From positions 237,961-301,960 of the forward strand of contig QRDG01000233.1 in the NCBI GenBank assembly GCA_012064385.1: 64,000 nt of DNA, in the 5' to 3' direction. Numbering within the stretch: the first letter of the stretch is position 1; every line of letters starts with the position of its first letter. The translations under genes were made by a program, and so were the position numbers. Shown piece after piece: positions 1 to 12,201 of this stretch. The DNA comes from Puccinellia tenuiflora (Eukaryota; Streptophyta; Magnoliopsida; Poales; Poaceae). Under the pieces are notes generated by a model. It worked only from the letters and a program-made list of their open reading frames with translations. It was not told where the DNA came from and ran no database searches.

Positions 1-377
1 GAGGCGAGCTCGATCTTCACCGCAAGCCGTCGCGACCGCAACAGTGCCGCTGCAAGGAGGGTGGGCACCGGGGGGTAGCTGGGGGGCTGGTCTGAGGGGT
101 GGCCAGGGAGCACCGGAGTGGCGCCCGCTGCTGGGTCGCCCGCGTCGCCTATCGCGTCGCGGGAGCTAGACATCGGTCGCAGCACTCTAATTTCTCAGCC
201 TCTTATTTGATTGTGTCGTAGCTCCAGTGAGTTTCTGATTTCTTGTTTTCCTTTTTCTTATTGTTTTGTTTTTTAGATGTGTGAATTCTTGATGACTAGA
301 CTTTCTCTAAAAGTTAAGTTGTTGCACATGCGTATTTGATATCATCCTAGTATTAATATACTCACTTCATAAAAAAA
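1..377 (+). mobile_element. LINE 3' tail (non-LTR retrotransposon remnant)
   Basis: The stretch ends in a T-rich segment, a TATTAATATA motif near 353 and a short A-run (371-377). This is the 3'-terminal architecture seen again at 55351-56019, where a LINE tail ends with the same kind of motif and an A-run. The GC-rich start (1-180) could be older LINE 3'UTR or host sequence. No coding potential is visible. Assignment rests on the tail pattern only. Confidence 0.45.
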
Positions 378-603
378 GTGCAAAAGGATGAAACACCGGA
401 AATATATGCTGGCGCGGGCTGCCAACGGGTGAACCAGGCCCACCAACCATTGTTTGTCTGGGAAGAACAATGGCGGAGTTTCCAGAACTTTTCCTTTTCC
501 TTCCCATAAAAAAAAACTTTTCCTTTTCCTCGTCGGTGGACGTTGGCAGTCAAAGTCGCGAACAAAATCTCCTGAACACGAAAATCCGAAGGCACAAACC
601 TTG
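378..603. other. Intergenic spacer, nothing recognised
   Basis: Short unique-looking stretch between two LINE tails that face each other (A-run at 371-377, T-run from 603). It contains two copies of a cttttccttttcc motif around an A-run near 484-530. No gene, RNA or repeat terminus was recognised. Confidence 0.4.
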
Positions 604-1021
604 TTTTTTTTAGATAAACAGGGAGCCCCTCCCCGGCTCCATTGTATTAACGAAACCATCACAAGTCATTACATCAATTCCACGAACCCAAAAACTAGAG
701 ACTGTCACATAGGAAACAGTTCTCAAAACCTCCGGCCCTCGGCCATTTAAAGGACGAATAAAGCTCTAAAGAACAAAAGCCACCCGAAAGGCATTATCTG
801 CAACCATACCAACTATCCAAACCCTATTCCTATCGCCACATCGACTTGACACTTTCCAACTTACAACAACAAAAAAGAGAAACAACACCTCTCTCACAGG
901 ACTACATGGATAGCGTTGCTCTCCCCTGGGTTCTTCTTCAGGTACTCCATTGTCGCTCTGCCGCCATACGGGGACTGAGCGGAGCTTATCCAAGACTGAA
1001 TCCAACCGAAGTCAACACATC

Positions 1022-3600
1022 TCATCCTGGGTCCAGCGCTAAAGGTGCCTTCAGTTTCGCCATGAGCATGTTCATGAAGAGCAGCAGCTTTCCCTCGGCT
1101 CCTCCTTTTAGTGGAATCATCCACAGTTTTAGGTAGGACAGTGCTAGTCGCCAAGCCTGTTTCAAATTAATCCATGTACAACGGTTAAAAACTAAGTTGT
1201 TTCTGTTGTTCCAGATAGCCCAGAGCACAGCAGAAGAAACTATATTGAAATGTAGAAACTTAGTATTGCACATCCATTTGGAAGCTAGAGAGATAAAATC
1301 TACTACCCTAATCTCAAAAACCGGCACTACCAAGTCCCACATATTAATAGCTACGATGCATTCAAAAAACAAATGCTTTACTGATTCTATTTCCTTACAC
1401 ATCTCACATTCTAGTTGCTTAGGTATACCTCTCCTCCTCAGGTTATCTTTGGTCAGTATTTTATTCTGAGAGAACAACCAAAGAAACATTTGGATTTGAG
1501 GGGGAACTTTAATATCCCACACTGCAGGGAGATAAACCTGTTTAACCCCTCTAAAATTAACAATAGCATACATTGACTTGGAAGAGTAAACCCCTTTGGA
1601 TTCATATTGCCAAATTAACCGGTCTTCTTCCAAAGATAAAACTAAAGTTTTAGCAATATCCACTACTTGATGCCACAGCATCAACATCTCTTCTGAAATG
1701 GTTCTTCTAAAGTCACAGCGGAGGTGGGTCCCATCCCATAACTCTGCTATTGTCCTAGTTTGCTGGTTTGAGACAAAGTATATGTCTCAGAATTGAGTCG
1801 ACAGAGGAGCATTTCCAAACCAAATATCCTCCCAAAATCTCACCGATCTACCATTTCCTACTTTCCACCTATACCCCATCATCACAGCTTTTGTTGCCCA
1901 CATCACACCCTTCCAAAAGGTTGAGGGATGTGTGTCTTGGCAGCAAAGAATGTTAGGATTCCTGGTATTATACTTAGAGTCAACTACTTTTTTCCACAGA
2001 GAGCCTTCCCCTTGAATATACCTTTTAATCCAAGATCCTAGCATGCAGAGATTCATATCTTGCAAATTAGGGATCCCCAGCCCACCAAACGCCTTCTTCA
2101 TACAAACAGAAGGCCAGTTAGCTAGGTGTATCTTATGATTGCCCTCAATGTCATCCCACAAACAGTTTGCTAGTTGAGTATTAATCAAACTAACAGCCCA
2201 TTTAGGGAATTTAAAAAAGGACAGAAGGTATATCGGGATGCTTGCTAAGCAATTCCTTTTTTGCTACAGAGGATAGAAGTTTCCCCCTCCAGCCGGCCAA
2301 TCTTTTTAAAAGGTTATCCACTAAAGGTTGGAGGTCCTCTCTTCTAAGCTTATTGAAATGCAGCGGGATACCTAAATACTTAATGGGGAAACTACCAGTC
2401 ACACACTGCATAATGTCTACATATTGAGCACAATCCTGTTGGTCTATGTTAATAGGGATTAGTTCACTTTTATGATAATTAATCCTCATTCCCGAGATAT
2501 GCTCAAAACATGTAAGAATCCACCTCATATTGAGAGCTATTTGAGGATCAGCATCTAGGAAGAGAAGGGTGTCATCAGCATATTGCAAGCAAACCACACC
2601 TCCCTTAGTAAATCTAGGACACAAGCCTCTAATCAGATTAGCTTCTACTCCTTTAACCAACATTTTGGCAAAGACATCTACGCCAAAGTTAAAAAGGATG
2701 GGCGAAAGAGGATCCCCTTGTCTCAAACCCTTGCATGTGACAAAGAATTACCCTTCCACGTCGTTCACTTTAAGACCTACAGAGCCTCCACGAGTCACCT
2801 GCTTAATTAATCTAATCCAAAAAGGACTGAAACCCCTTAACTCTAGAATTTCATACAAAAAATCTAAATTAACCTTATCATATGCTTTTTCATAGTCTAT
2901 CTTCAAAACTAGACCTCTCTCTTTTCTAACATGGACATCATGTATAACCTCATGTGCTATCACCGCACTTTCTAAAATAAATCTACCTCTAATAAAAGCA
3001 GATTGACAATTCAAAATTAATCTATTGACCATTTTTCCTAGTCTATTTGTCAGCACTTTAGTAAAGATTTTAAAGCTACAATTAAGGAGGCTAATAGTTC
3101 TGAATTTCTTCATTGAACTAGCATTCTCCTCCTTCGGAACCAGAGTAATCATGGAAAAATTCAATCTATATATGTCCATCTTATCTAAAAACCAGGCATC
3201 AAAAAGATTAAATAAATCTACTTTAACTGTATCCCAGTATTTCTGGTAGAAGAAAAAAGGTATGCCATCAGGCCCAGGTGCACCATCAGCATAGGAGCCA
3301 AAAACAGCCTCCCTAATTTCCTCCATAGAGAATCTAGCGTCTAGGCTGTCATTTTCTTCTACACTAACTTTTTCATTCTCCTTAAAGAAATCATCACAAA
3401 GCCTAATATCAGGTCTACCCTCCTCTTTAAAAAGTTCTTTGTAAAAATCAGTAGCTATTTTAAGCAATTCATCATTTTCAGTAACATTGCCTGTAGGACC
3501 CTCTAGGAAGGAGATCATTTTTTTCCTCCTCCTCTGGTTGGCTACCGCATGGAAGTAGGCTGTATTCCTATCTCCTTCCATTATGTCTCTATCTCTGGAT
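1022..3600 (-). pseudogene. LINE ORF2, 3' part: reverse transcriptase and zf-RVT-like C-terminus
   Basis: Reading on the minus strand from 3600, the product shows the non-LTR RT fingerprint. APGPDGIPFFFYQKYW lies near 3300-3240. The KIDYEKAYDKV block with a catalytic Asp lies near 2910-2880. RQGDPLSPILF starts near 2723, and the YADDTLLF catalytic box is near 2583-2560. A C-terminal segment with a Cys-X2-Cys and HLFFEC (near 1415-1370) matches the zf-RVT-like domain of plant LINEs. Damage includes a stop near 2745, a frameshift around 2190-2240 and a stop near 1787. The protein would have acted in target-primed reverse transcription. The 5' half of the same ORF lies beyond the Copia insertion at 12197-13250. 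Confidence 0.88.
3596..3600. repeat. Target-site duplication tggat, left copy
   Basis: Five bases directly before the TG of the 5' LTR; the same five bases follow the CA of the 3' LTR at 12197-12201. Confidence 0.93.
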
Positions 3601-5483
3601 TGTTGGGAATATGCCCTAGAGGCAATAATAAAATGGTTTATTAGCATATTCATGTTTATGATAATAGTTTATTATCCATGCTATAATTGTATTAAATGGA
3701 AACATAATACATGTGTGGAATATAAACACCAGGAGTCCCTAGTGAGCCTCTACAGGACTAGTTCGTTGATCAAGAGATAGTTAGAGTTTCCTAACTATGG
3801 ACTTGTTATAGTCACTTGATAACGGAGTCACGTCATTGGGCGAATGACTTGATGGACATGACCCAAATAATAAAGAGTTACAATTAATCGTGTCACAAAA
3901 GTTTTGTTGTCAACACTTTTAATATGCCAAATATAGTTTCCTTAGACCATGAGATTATATCACTCCCGTTCACCGGAGGAATACTTCGTGGACATCAAAA
4001 ATCACATCGTAACTGGTGATTATAAAGGTGGCTTTCAGGTATCTCCGACGGTGGGTTATTGGGTGATATGAATCAAGAGTGGGATTTGTCCCTCCATGTG
4101 ACGAAGAAGATATCTCCAGGCCTTCTCGGTAATATAGCATCAAAGGTCTGCAGACATGTGATTAGGATGTAATCACCGGGATCCTATATTATGGACGAGT
4201 AAAGAGAACTTGCCGGTAACGAGATTAAACTAGACATGGGGATGTCAACGATTAAATCTCGGGCAAGTAAAATATCGTGAGACAAAGGGAATCGTATATG
4301 AGATTAATTGAATCTTCGACATCGTGGTTCAATTGAGAAAAGAGTTTCATTGAGTGTATAGGAATTAATATGGGCATCCCGGTCCCGCTATTAATTATTG
4401 ATATGATCATGTCTATGCATTCCCGAACCCGTAGGGTCACACACTTTACGCTCTGATGAAATTAGGTTTTGCGATGAATTAAATGATGAAATGAATGAAT
4501 GGTGATTCGGAGTCTCGGATGGGATCCCGGATGTCATGAGGAGTTCCGAGGGAGTCCGGAGAATAAGATTCATATATGGAAAGTGGTTTCTAGAGGTATC
4601 GAAAAGTTCCGGGAAATTTGTATAGGGTACCGGAAGGTTCTAGAATGTTCTAGAGAGGTCTAGAAGTGGGACCCACATATTGTATGGGGGCCCACATGGA
4701 CAAAGGGGGTGCAGCCACCACATGGGTGTGCCGCACCACCCAAGGCCCACATGGGCCAATCCGTGTGGCCCTAGGAGGGGAGCCGGCCGAACCCTAGGAG
4801 GAGTCCTAGGGGGACTCGGCTTGGGGGCCAAGCCACCCTTTGGACGGCCGGCCCTAGGGCTCCCCCTCCACCTATATATAGGGGCAAGGGGAGGGGGTGC
4901 GGGACAACACAAGGGAGCCCCCCAAGTTGCCTAGCCGCACCCCAACCCTAAACCCTAGCCGCCGGCCTCCACCTCCAAGCCGCCGCCGCACCCCCCCTCT
5001 CCCCGGAGGGCTGCGCCACCACCACCTCCACCTCGAGCTGCCGTAACCCCCTAGCCCTAGGGGCTGCGCCACCTCCTCCTCTCCCTCTCCTCGTGCTTGG
5101 CTTGGCGAAGCCTCGCTCGTGGAGATCATCATCATCACCACCACACCGTCGTGTTGCTGAGATCATCAAGGCCACGTCTACCTCGCTTACGGGATCAAGG
5201 AGTAGACGTCTTCATCGAGCTGTACGTGTGGATACCGCGGAGGTGCTGCCCGTTGCTGCACTTCGTCGGATTGGATCTCGAGGATAATACATCTCCTCGC
5301 GACTAGACGAGTCTAGTTGCGGGGATCGACTAGCCAACCCCTGCACCGACAAAACGCGTTTGTTCGATCTTCAAGGGTAAGAGATTGGATCTCACCTTCG
5401 CTATCTTCATCTAGTAGATCTAGATCCTTGGAGTTTATTCCGTTTGTTGCGTAGGAAAAAAATTCTATGTTGCGACCCCTTCA
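3601..5483 (+). repeat. 5' LTR of the BARE/Angela-like element
   Basis: It begins TGTTGGG and ends CTTCA (TG...CA) and is matched along its whole length by 10308-12196. A TATA box (TATATATA) lies at 4873-4880, downstream of a GC-rich U3 segment. Transcription would therefore start near 4900, leaving a long R/U5 region. Confidence 0.93.
4873..4880 (+). promoter_or_regulatory. TATA box of the 5' LTR
   Basis: TATATATA within cctatatatagg; the same box is at 11581-11588 in the 3' LTR. Confidence 0.7.
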
Positions 5484-5484
5484 G

Positions 5485-5496
5485 TGGTATCAGAGC
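5485..5496 (+). promoter_or_regulatory. Primer-binding site (initiator tRNA-Met)
   Basis: TGGTATCAGAGC starts two bases after the LTR end. It is complementary to the 3' end of initiator methionine tRNA, the usual primer of plant Copia elements. Confidence 0.92.
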
Positions 5497-6750
5497 CTAG
5501 ATCTATTCGTAGATGTTGGTGCGATTAGAACACAAGGAGTTGTGTGTGTTGATATTTTATGTTGCTACCTTCTAACATGCACTTTGCATCTTTGCGGTAT
5601 TGTGAGATTGAAGCGGCCCGGACCAACCTTACTCGTCCACGCACGAGAGACCGGTTTCACGACTTACATGCGACTTGTTTTGCATAAGTGGCTGGCGGGT
5701 GTCTGTTTCTCTTGCTTTAGTGAGGGTGCAATTTTCAATGGAAGGCCTTTCAAAAGGATATAAAATAAGCGACTATTATATCACCGTTGTGGTATTGCGT
5801 AGATTAGAACGGTTCTATCTTTTGACCCAAGCCACGTAAAAATTGCATAAACAAAGTAGAGGACGTCTAACTTGTTTTTGCAGGGGGTCATGTGATGTGG
5901 TATGGCCAATGTGTGATTTTTGATAATGTATGCAATGATCATGTTTGTATTATTTCGCGACTTGCATGTCAACGAGTACGGCAACCGGCAGGAGCCATAT
6001 GGTTGTCTATTGTTTTATGTGACCTGCGTGTCATTGAATCACCATTTAATTGCTTTACTTTATTGCTAAGGGTAGCATTAGTTGTAGTTGCAATAGTTGG
6101 TGGACAACCATGGTGATGGCGCCACAATGATGGAGATCATACCGGAGATGGAGATCATGCCGGTGCTTTGGAGATGGAGATCAAAAGCACAAGAAGAAAG
6201 GCCATATCATATCACAATTTTTGAATTGCATGTGATGTTAATCCTTTTATGCACCGTATTGCTTGCTTAGATGTGATCGCGATGGTAGCATGATAAGGTG
6301 ATCTCTCACGTCAATATCAAGATAATTAAGTGTTCTCCCCTAGTATGCACTGTTGCGAAAGTTCGTCGTTTTGAAGCATCACGTGATGATCGGGTGTGAT
6401 AGATTCAACATCCACATACAACGGGTGTAAGCCAGTTTACACATGCATGAAATACTACGGTAGATCTTGACGAGCCTAGCATGTACAGACATGGCCTCGG
6501 GAACACGGAACCGAAAGGTTAAACACGAGTCATATGAATGATATGATCAACACTGAGTTGTTCACCATTGAAGCTACATCATCTCACGTGATGATCGGTT
6601 GTGGTGTAGTGGATTTGGATCGTGTGTCACTAAACAACCAGAGAGATGTTGAGTTTAGTGGGAGTTCATGTAGTAATTTGATTAAGATGAACTAGAATTA
6701 TCATAAACAAATATCCTAAGAAAATGTCTTTGCAAAAATCCTTGTAGATC
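5497..6750 (+). other. Untranslated leader of the BARE/Angela-like element
   Basis: About 1.25 kb between the PBS and the gag ATG, with no long open frame. It contains GTTTAGTGGGAGTTC near 6654, similar to the polypurine tract. RNA-packaging signals are expected here by analogy with BARE elements, but none can be pinpointed. Confidence 0.6.
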
Positions 6751-7380
6751 ATGGGTGACTACGGAAAGATGTTCCTTTCTACGGAGCTGCGTATGGATGG
6801 GGCAAACTTTGCTACTTGGTTCATGCGTCTGAGAGAAACCCTTTATGAAAATCATGAGCTCTACGTGATAGATGAACCTTTAGAGGAATGCCCAGATGTT
6901 ACTGCTGACTATGAAGGGTACATGGAATGGTACGAGCAACAGACCATCTACTTGAAAGTTCAGTGGTTGGTGCGCACCTTCATGAACATAAACCTTGGCA
7001 ACCAATTTGAGAACTTGAGCGCAATGGAGATTTTCAATGAGCTTAAGAGTAGGTTCATAGCGCAAGTTAGAGTTGCAAGGTTCGAGGTTCTGGATGAATT
7101 TCTTTCAACTCAGATGGAAGAAAACACTTGCTTGAAACAACACATGAGTAAGATGCATAGGCTGTATTATACTCTGGCGGATGTTTGGAACTACGAGATG
7201 ACTGACAAATTGGCGATAGATGGGGTGTTGCGTTCGCTTCCTCCCAGCTTCAAGAATTATGTCAGAGACTATGTCATGAGAGGAGATTCGATCACCTTCT
7301 GTGAGTTTGTGTCTCGGCTGCGTCATGTCAAAGTAGAGCCCATAGCAGGAGAAGTAGTCAATGCAGAAGGTATATTTTGA
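6751..7380 (+). CDS. Gag protein of a gag-only Copia element
   Basis: This is an intact 209-residue frame. LRMDGANFATWFMRLRETL at residues 12-30 and the W- and L-rich segment up to about residue 140 match the Retrotran_gag_2/UBN2-type capsid fold of BARE-like gag. The CCHC zinc knuckle normally found after this domain is missing, so the protein is shorter than autonomous BARE gag (estimated from memory). It would assemble the virus-like particle that packages the element RNA. The ATG follows the leader with no earlier in-frame candidate, and the frame ends just before an AT-rich non-coding region. Its intactness, while pol is absent, suggests either recent insertion or selection for gag supplied in cis. 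Confidence 0.82.
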   Translation: MGDYGKMFLSTELRMDGANFATWFMRLRETLYENHELYVIDEPLEECPDVTADYEGYMEWYEQQTIYLKVQWLVRTFMNINLGNQFENLSAMEIFNELKSRFIAQVRVARFEVLDEFLSTQMEENTCLKQHMSKMHRLYYTLADVWNYEMTDKLAIDGVLRSLPPSFKNYVRDYVMRGDSITFCEFVSRLRHVKVEPIAGEVVNAEGIF

Positions 7381-10296
7381 TATACAAGTTATAAATTTTT
7401 AATGTCCCATTTACACTTGTGGTGAGCTAACTATTTGATACTTGTGCTGTTTTGTGAAAATAGGGCCCGCCGTTTGAGAAGTGCATGGAGGGACTGAGTG
7501 GATTTTGCGGAAAGAAGGCAATCAAGGAGTTGATGCTGGTGACATTCTACTTCTACATTTATCGTTTTAAAATTAGAGGATTTGAATGAGTTTTGTAATC
7601 GAATTAAGTGTGATCTTTAAATTAGTGTGTCTCGATTTATGAGACGGTCATTCATGTTAAAGACAAGTGGTTATTCTATTTTCATGAGTAATCCTTTTTG
7701 GTGATCACGTTTCGATTATGAGATTATTGTCCTTTGTTTTGATTTAAACGATAATTAGCTAAACATTTATAAAATGAAACATGCTAAAATATCCAATACT
7801 TGATGATGAGGTTTGTTTTTAATTGTGCTATAGTGTTGAGGAGCATTTGGATGCGCATCACTAAGTAGTATGATTAAAATGCCATTTTTCTGAAAATGCC
7901 ATGAGTAGCTGAAAATAAACACAAGTGTTGGTTGTATTTTTCAGTGAAAAGAGACATCATTATTTTGTGTGCTTCTTCATGAATGAGTAAATAGGTGTAT
8001 TTATTCAAGTTATGATGAGACCATGGAAGTAAAGGATATTAATTTAACAAGATAATTGAGTCTTTTCGATTTGATCAAAAGAGACGAGATATTTGAGTTA
8101 TTGTTTAGTATGCAGACTTGTGACAAGTGTTATCACAAATTGCAATATTTAGAGTTTATTCAAAAGTGTTTTGATGCGCCCTAAAGTATTGTAGTCACAT
8201 TATATTTTGATATTGTGTGGTCATAGAAATGGGATTTAGAATTAAGGTTTTATTTGTATCATTTAGATTTATTTTGATAACACTCTGTTTTAAATAAAGG
8301 ATCTATTTAATGATTTGCATTTCGCATATGAGTTATGTGAAACAGTGGTTTCAGTAATTATTGGATAATTAGAAACTGTAGCAAATGGAGTTTTGTAGTA
8401 TATTCATATGAGATTGTGAATAAGATTCCACAATATGAGACTAAAAGGAGCAAATCAATTTGTTGGTTGTGCTAAAAGTTTTAGTGGTTTATCGTGAAAA
8501 GGTTTTCATTGATAAAGAGGATTGATGGAATAAGGAGACTTAAATCAAGATGGTCGATCTTGCTTTTGATTATCAAGTGGCACATTTTGAAAGTGCATTA
8601 ATGTTTTGGACTTGATATTTAAAAGAAGAAATAATGATAATGATCATTAAATTTCGAGTTGAGTTTTTCCTGAGATAAGTAGGATTCAAGAATATTGTAT
8701 TTTTGTCATGTTACAAAATAATATTCATGATTTACTTGTCATGTTTGAGAAACAAGACCTACCTGCGAAACTACAAAAGGAAGAAATAGAAACTTTAAAA
8801 TACGAAGTGACTTAGAGTCATCCTATGTTAAGTTTAAATGACAAAGTAATTGTTACTTGATTTTGTGAAAACAATGTTTCACATATTTATTCTTCAAAAG
8901 GGTTTGGAAGGAATAAATAAAACTTGCTGAAGAGAAGCACAAGAGGTAAATCTCTTTAAACAGATTCAATATTGTTAACTACATGGTGTAGTTGTGCTTA
9001 AAGTCAAGAGGATTGATGCTAGCAGAGTACTAGTATTTCGTATATGAGTTCTCGTTTTTAATGGTTAATTGAGAATTTTGGAGGAGTCCAAAGTATCGAG
9101 AAAGTGCATAAGAAACTGAGTGGGGTCTAATTGACATATGTGATGACATATATTAAGTTAGAGTAGAAACTATTTTCCCTGATCAAAATATGTGGAGACA
9201 TATGTTTGAGTGGGAGTTGTTTAATCATAGTCAAATATATAGATAACATATTTCTGAGTGGGAGCCATAGTGGGTTTCACAATTTAATATGTGTATGGTG
9301 TATATTTGAGTGGGAGTTTACAACATCTTGTTTGAGTGAAATGGAGATTTCATGAATGTTGTAAATATTGTCATGGACCAATGCATACCTTGTGAAGTTA
9401 GTTTGAACGTCAAATATCCATGGAGATGGATGTATCTATGGAGGATAGATATGTTTGATAAACATTAAAGTCGGGATGTTTAACCTGAACAAGTTTTGAA
9501 GGAGTTCAAAAATAAAACAAGAGAAGAATGGTTCATCTCCTTGTAAGGAATAGGTGAAACATTGAGTTGATAACTCAGTACAAAATTGATGGTTGGAGGA
9601 TATGTTGGTATTCACTATGAATGGTTCATAGGTCTAAACATATAAGAACCATGTGTTTGTATTTGACGATATGTGACCCAAGTTCTTAGTTGGAAGAACA
9701 TGTTAAATGAGGAGTCCATTTTCATGAAATTGAGATGAATTTAGAAAGTGGTAGACTTGGTTGAAGTCATAAAGCCAAACTAAATTGGAGATCTCTTAAA
9801 ATCAGAAGCGTAGAGAAAGCATGATCGGAAATATCGAAGTGACAAGGGTTCACTGACGATTTGTTAAGTCTACAACATATAGGAGTATATGATTAATTCA
9901 AGGATTAAAATAAGATATAATATTTTGGTTTGAGAAAGGTTGTTTCAAGATTGAGTGAGTTCCGGATGCACATGCTATGTGAAAGTCCTTTTGATTGATC
10001 ATACGTCATGTAGGCATAAAGGGATACAAGCATCTCACTCTATAACCAAACATATTATATACATTATATGATAATGAGTTTTATCATGGGATGATAGGAA
10101 GTTTGTCATGTGAGGATAAAGTAATGTCAAATTAGGTGACAGTTACAATTTTGCAAAGGACATAAAGAGCTGCATAGTACAGAGCACGGACATAACCTCT
10201 TACACAAGCAAACATGATCAGCACTGAGACTTCATGAGTGAGACTCTATGGGTGTTGGATCGAGAAAAATGTAAACTAGGTTATTAACCCTAGTGC
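7381..10296 (+). other. Non-coding filler replacing pol in the gag-only element
   Basis: 2.9 kb, AT-rich, no open frame of useful length on either strand and no recognisable protease, integrase or RT motif. GAGTGGGAG occurs at about 9210, 9260 and 9311, nearly the same as the true polypurine tract at 10297-10307. The last 100 bases resemble the 3' end of BARE/Angela elements. It probably derives from pol sequence decayed before the family spread. Confidence 0.7.
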
Positions 10297-10307
10297 AAGT
10301 GGGAGAC
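10297..10307 (+). promoter_or_regulatory. Polypurine tract
   Basis: aagtgggagac directly abuts the 3' LTR, the priming site for plus-strand DNA synthesis. Confidence 0.88.
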
Positions 10308-12196
10308 TGTTGGGAATATGCCCTAGAGGCAATAATAAAATGGTTTATTAGCATATTCATGTTTATGATAATAGTTTATTATCCATGCTATAATTGTATT
10401 AAATGGAAACATAATACATGTGTGGAATATAAACACCAGGAGTCCCTAGTGAGCCTCTACAGGACTAGTTCGTTGATCAAGAGATAGTTAGAGTTTCCTA
10501 ACTATGGACTTGTTATAGTCACTTGATAACGGAGTCACGTCATTGGGCGAATGACTTGATGGACATGACCCAAATAATAAAGAGTTACAATTAATCGTGT
10601 CACAAAAGTTTTGTTGTCAACACTTTTAATATGCCAATATAGTTTCCTTAGACCATGAGATTATATCACTCCCGTTCACCGGAGGAATACTTTGTGGACA
10701 TCAAACATCACTTCGTAACTGGGTGATTATAAAGGTGTCTTTCAGGTATCTCCGACGGTGGGTTATTGGGTGATATGAATCAAGAGTGGGATTTGTCCCT
10801 CCATGTGACGAAGAAGATATCTCCAGGCCTTCTCGGTAATATAGCATCAAAGGTCTGCAGACATGTGATTAGGATGTAATCACCGGGATCCTATATTATG
10901 GACGAGTAAAGAGAACTTGCCGGTAACGAGATTAAACTAGACATGGGGATGTCAACGATTAAATCTCGGGCAAGTAAAATATCGTGAGACAAAGGGAATC
11001 GTATATGAGATTAATTGAATCTCCGACATCGTGGTTCAATTGAGAAAAGAGTTTCATTGAGTGTATAGGAATTAATATGGGCATCCCGGTCCCGCTATTA
11101 ATTATTGATATGATCATGTCTATGCATTCCCGAACCCGTAGGGTCACACACTTTACGCTCTGATGAAATTAGGTTTTGCGATGAATTAAATGATGAAATG
11201 AATGAATGGTGATTCGGAGTCTCGGATGGGATCCCGGATGTCATGAGGAGTTCCGGAGGAGTCCGGAGAATAAGATTCATATATGGAAAGTGGTTTCCGG
11301 AGGTATCGGAAAAGTTTCGGAAAATTTGTATAGGGTACCGGAAGGTTCTAGAATGTTCTAGAGAGGTCTAGAAGTGGGACCCACATATTGTATGGCGGCC
11401 CACATGGACAAAGGGGGTGCAGACACCACATGGGTGTGCCGCACCACCCAAGGCCCACATGGGCCAATCCGTGTGGCCCTAGGAGGGGAGCCGGCCGAAC
11501 CCTAGGAGGAGTCCTAGGGGGACTCGGCTTGGGGGCCAAGCCACCCTTTGGCCGGCCGGCCCTAGGGCTCCCCCTCCACCTATATATAGGGGCAAGGGGA
11601 GGGGGTGCGGGACAACACAAGGGAGCCCCCCAAGTTGCCTAGCCGCACCCCAACCCTAAACCCTAGCCGCCGGCCTCCACCTCCAAGCCGCCGCCACACC
11701 CCCCTCTCCTCGGAGGGCTGCGCCACCACCACCTCCACCTCGAGCTGCCGCAACCCCCTAGCCCTAGGGGCTGCGCCACCTCCTCCTCTCCCTCTCCTCG
11801 TGCTTGGCTTGGCGAAGCCTCGCTCGTGGAGATCATCATCATCACCACCACACCGTCGTGTTGCTGAGATCATCAAGGCCACGTCTACCTCGCTTGCGGG
11901 ATCAAGGAGTAGACGTCTTCATCGAGCTGTACGTGTGGATACCGCAGAGGTGCTGCCCGTTGCTGCACTTCGTCGGATTGGATCTCGAGGATAATACATC
12001 TCCTCGCGACTAGACGAGTCTAGTTGCGGGGATCGACTAGCCAACCCCTGCACCGACAAAACGCGTTTGTTCGATCTTCAAGGGTAAGAGATTGGATCTC
12101 ACCTTCGCTATCTTCATCTAGTAGATCTAGATCCTTGGGGTTTATTCCGTTTGTTGCGTAGGAAATTTTTTTGTTTTCTATGCTGCGACCCCTTCA
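10308..12196 (+). repeat. 3' LTR of the BARE/Angela-like element
   Basis: Same TG...CA ends as the 5' LTR and collinear with it. Differences seen include a one-base deletion near 10637, a substitution near 10705-10708 and a few extra bases close to the 3' end near 12170. Confidence 0.93.
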
Positions 12197-12201
12197 TGGA
12201 T
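12197..12201. repeat. Target-site duplication tggat, right copy
   Basis: Matches 3596-3600 exactly. It proves that the element between is one insertion with original ends. Confidence 0.93.

Larger units (their letters stand above)
3601..12196 (+). mobile_element. Gag-only Copia retrotransposon, BARE/Angela-like
   Basis: Complete 8.6-kb element: 5' LTR 3601-5483, primer-binding site 5485, gag 6751-7380, about 2.9 kb without open frames, polypurine tract to 10307 and 3' LTR 10308-12196. The LTR start TGTTGGGAATATGCCCTAGA and the PPT aagtgggagac are those of the BARE1/WIS/Angela group as remembered. There is no protease, integrase, reverse transcriptase or RNase H, so it must have been moved by enzymes of a related full-length element. 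The two LTRs are very alike, differing by scattered substitutions and short indels, so the insertion is fairly recent. It lies inside an antisense LINE. Confidence 0.92.
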
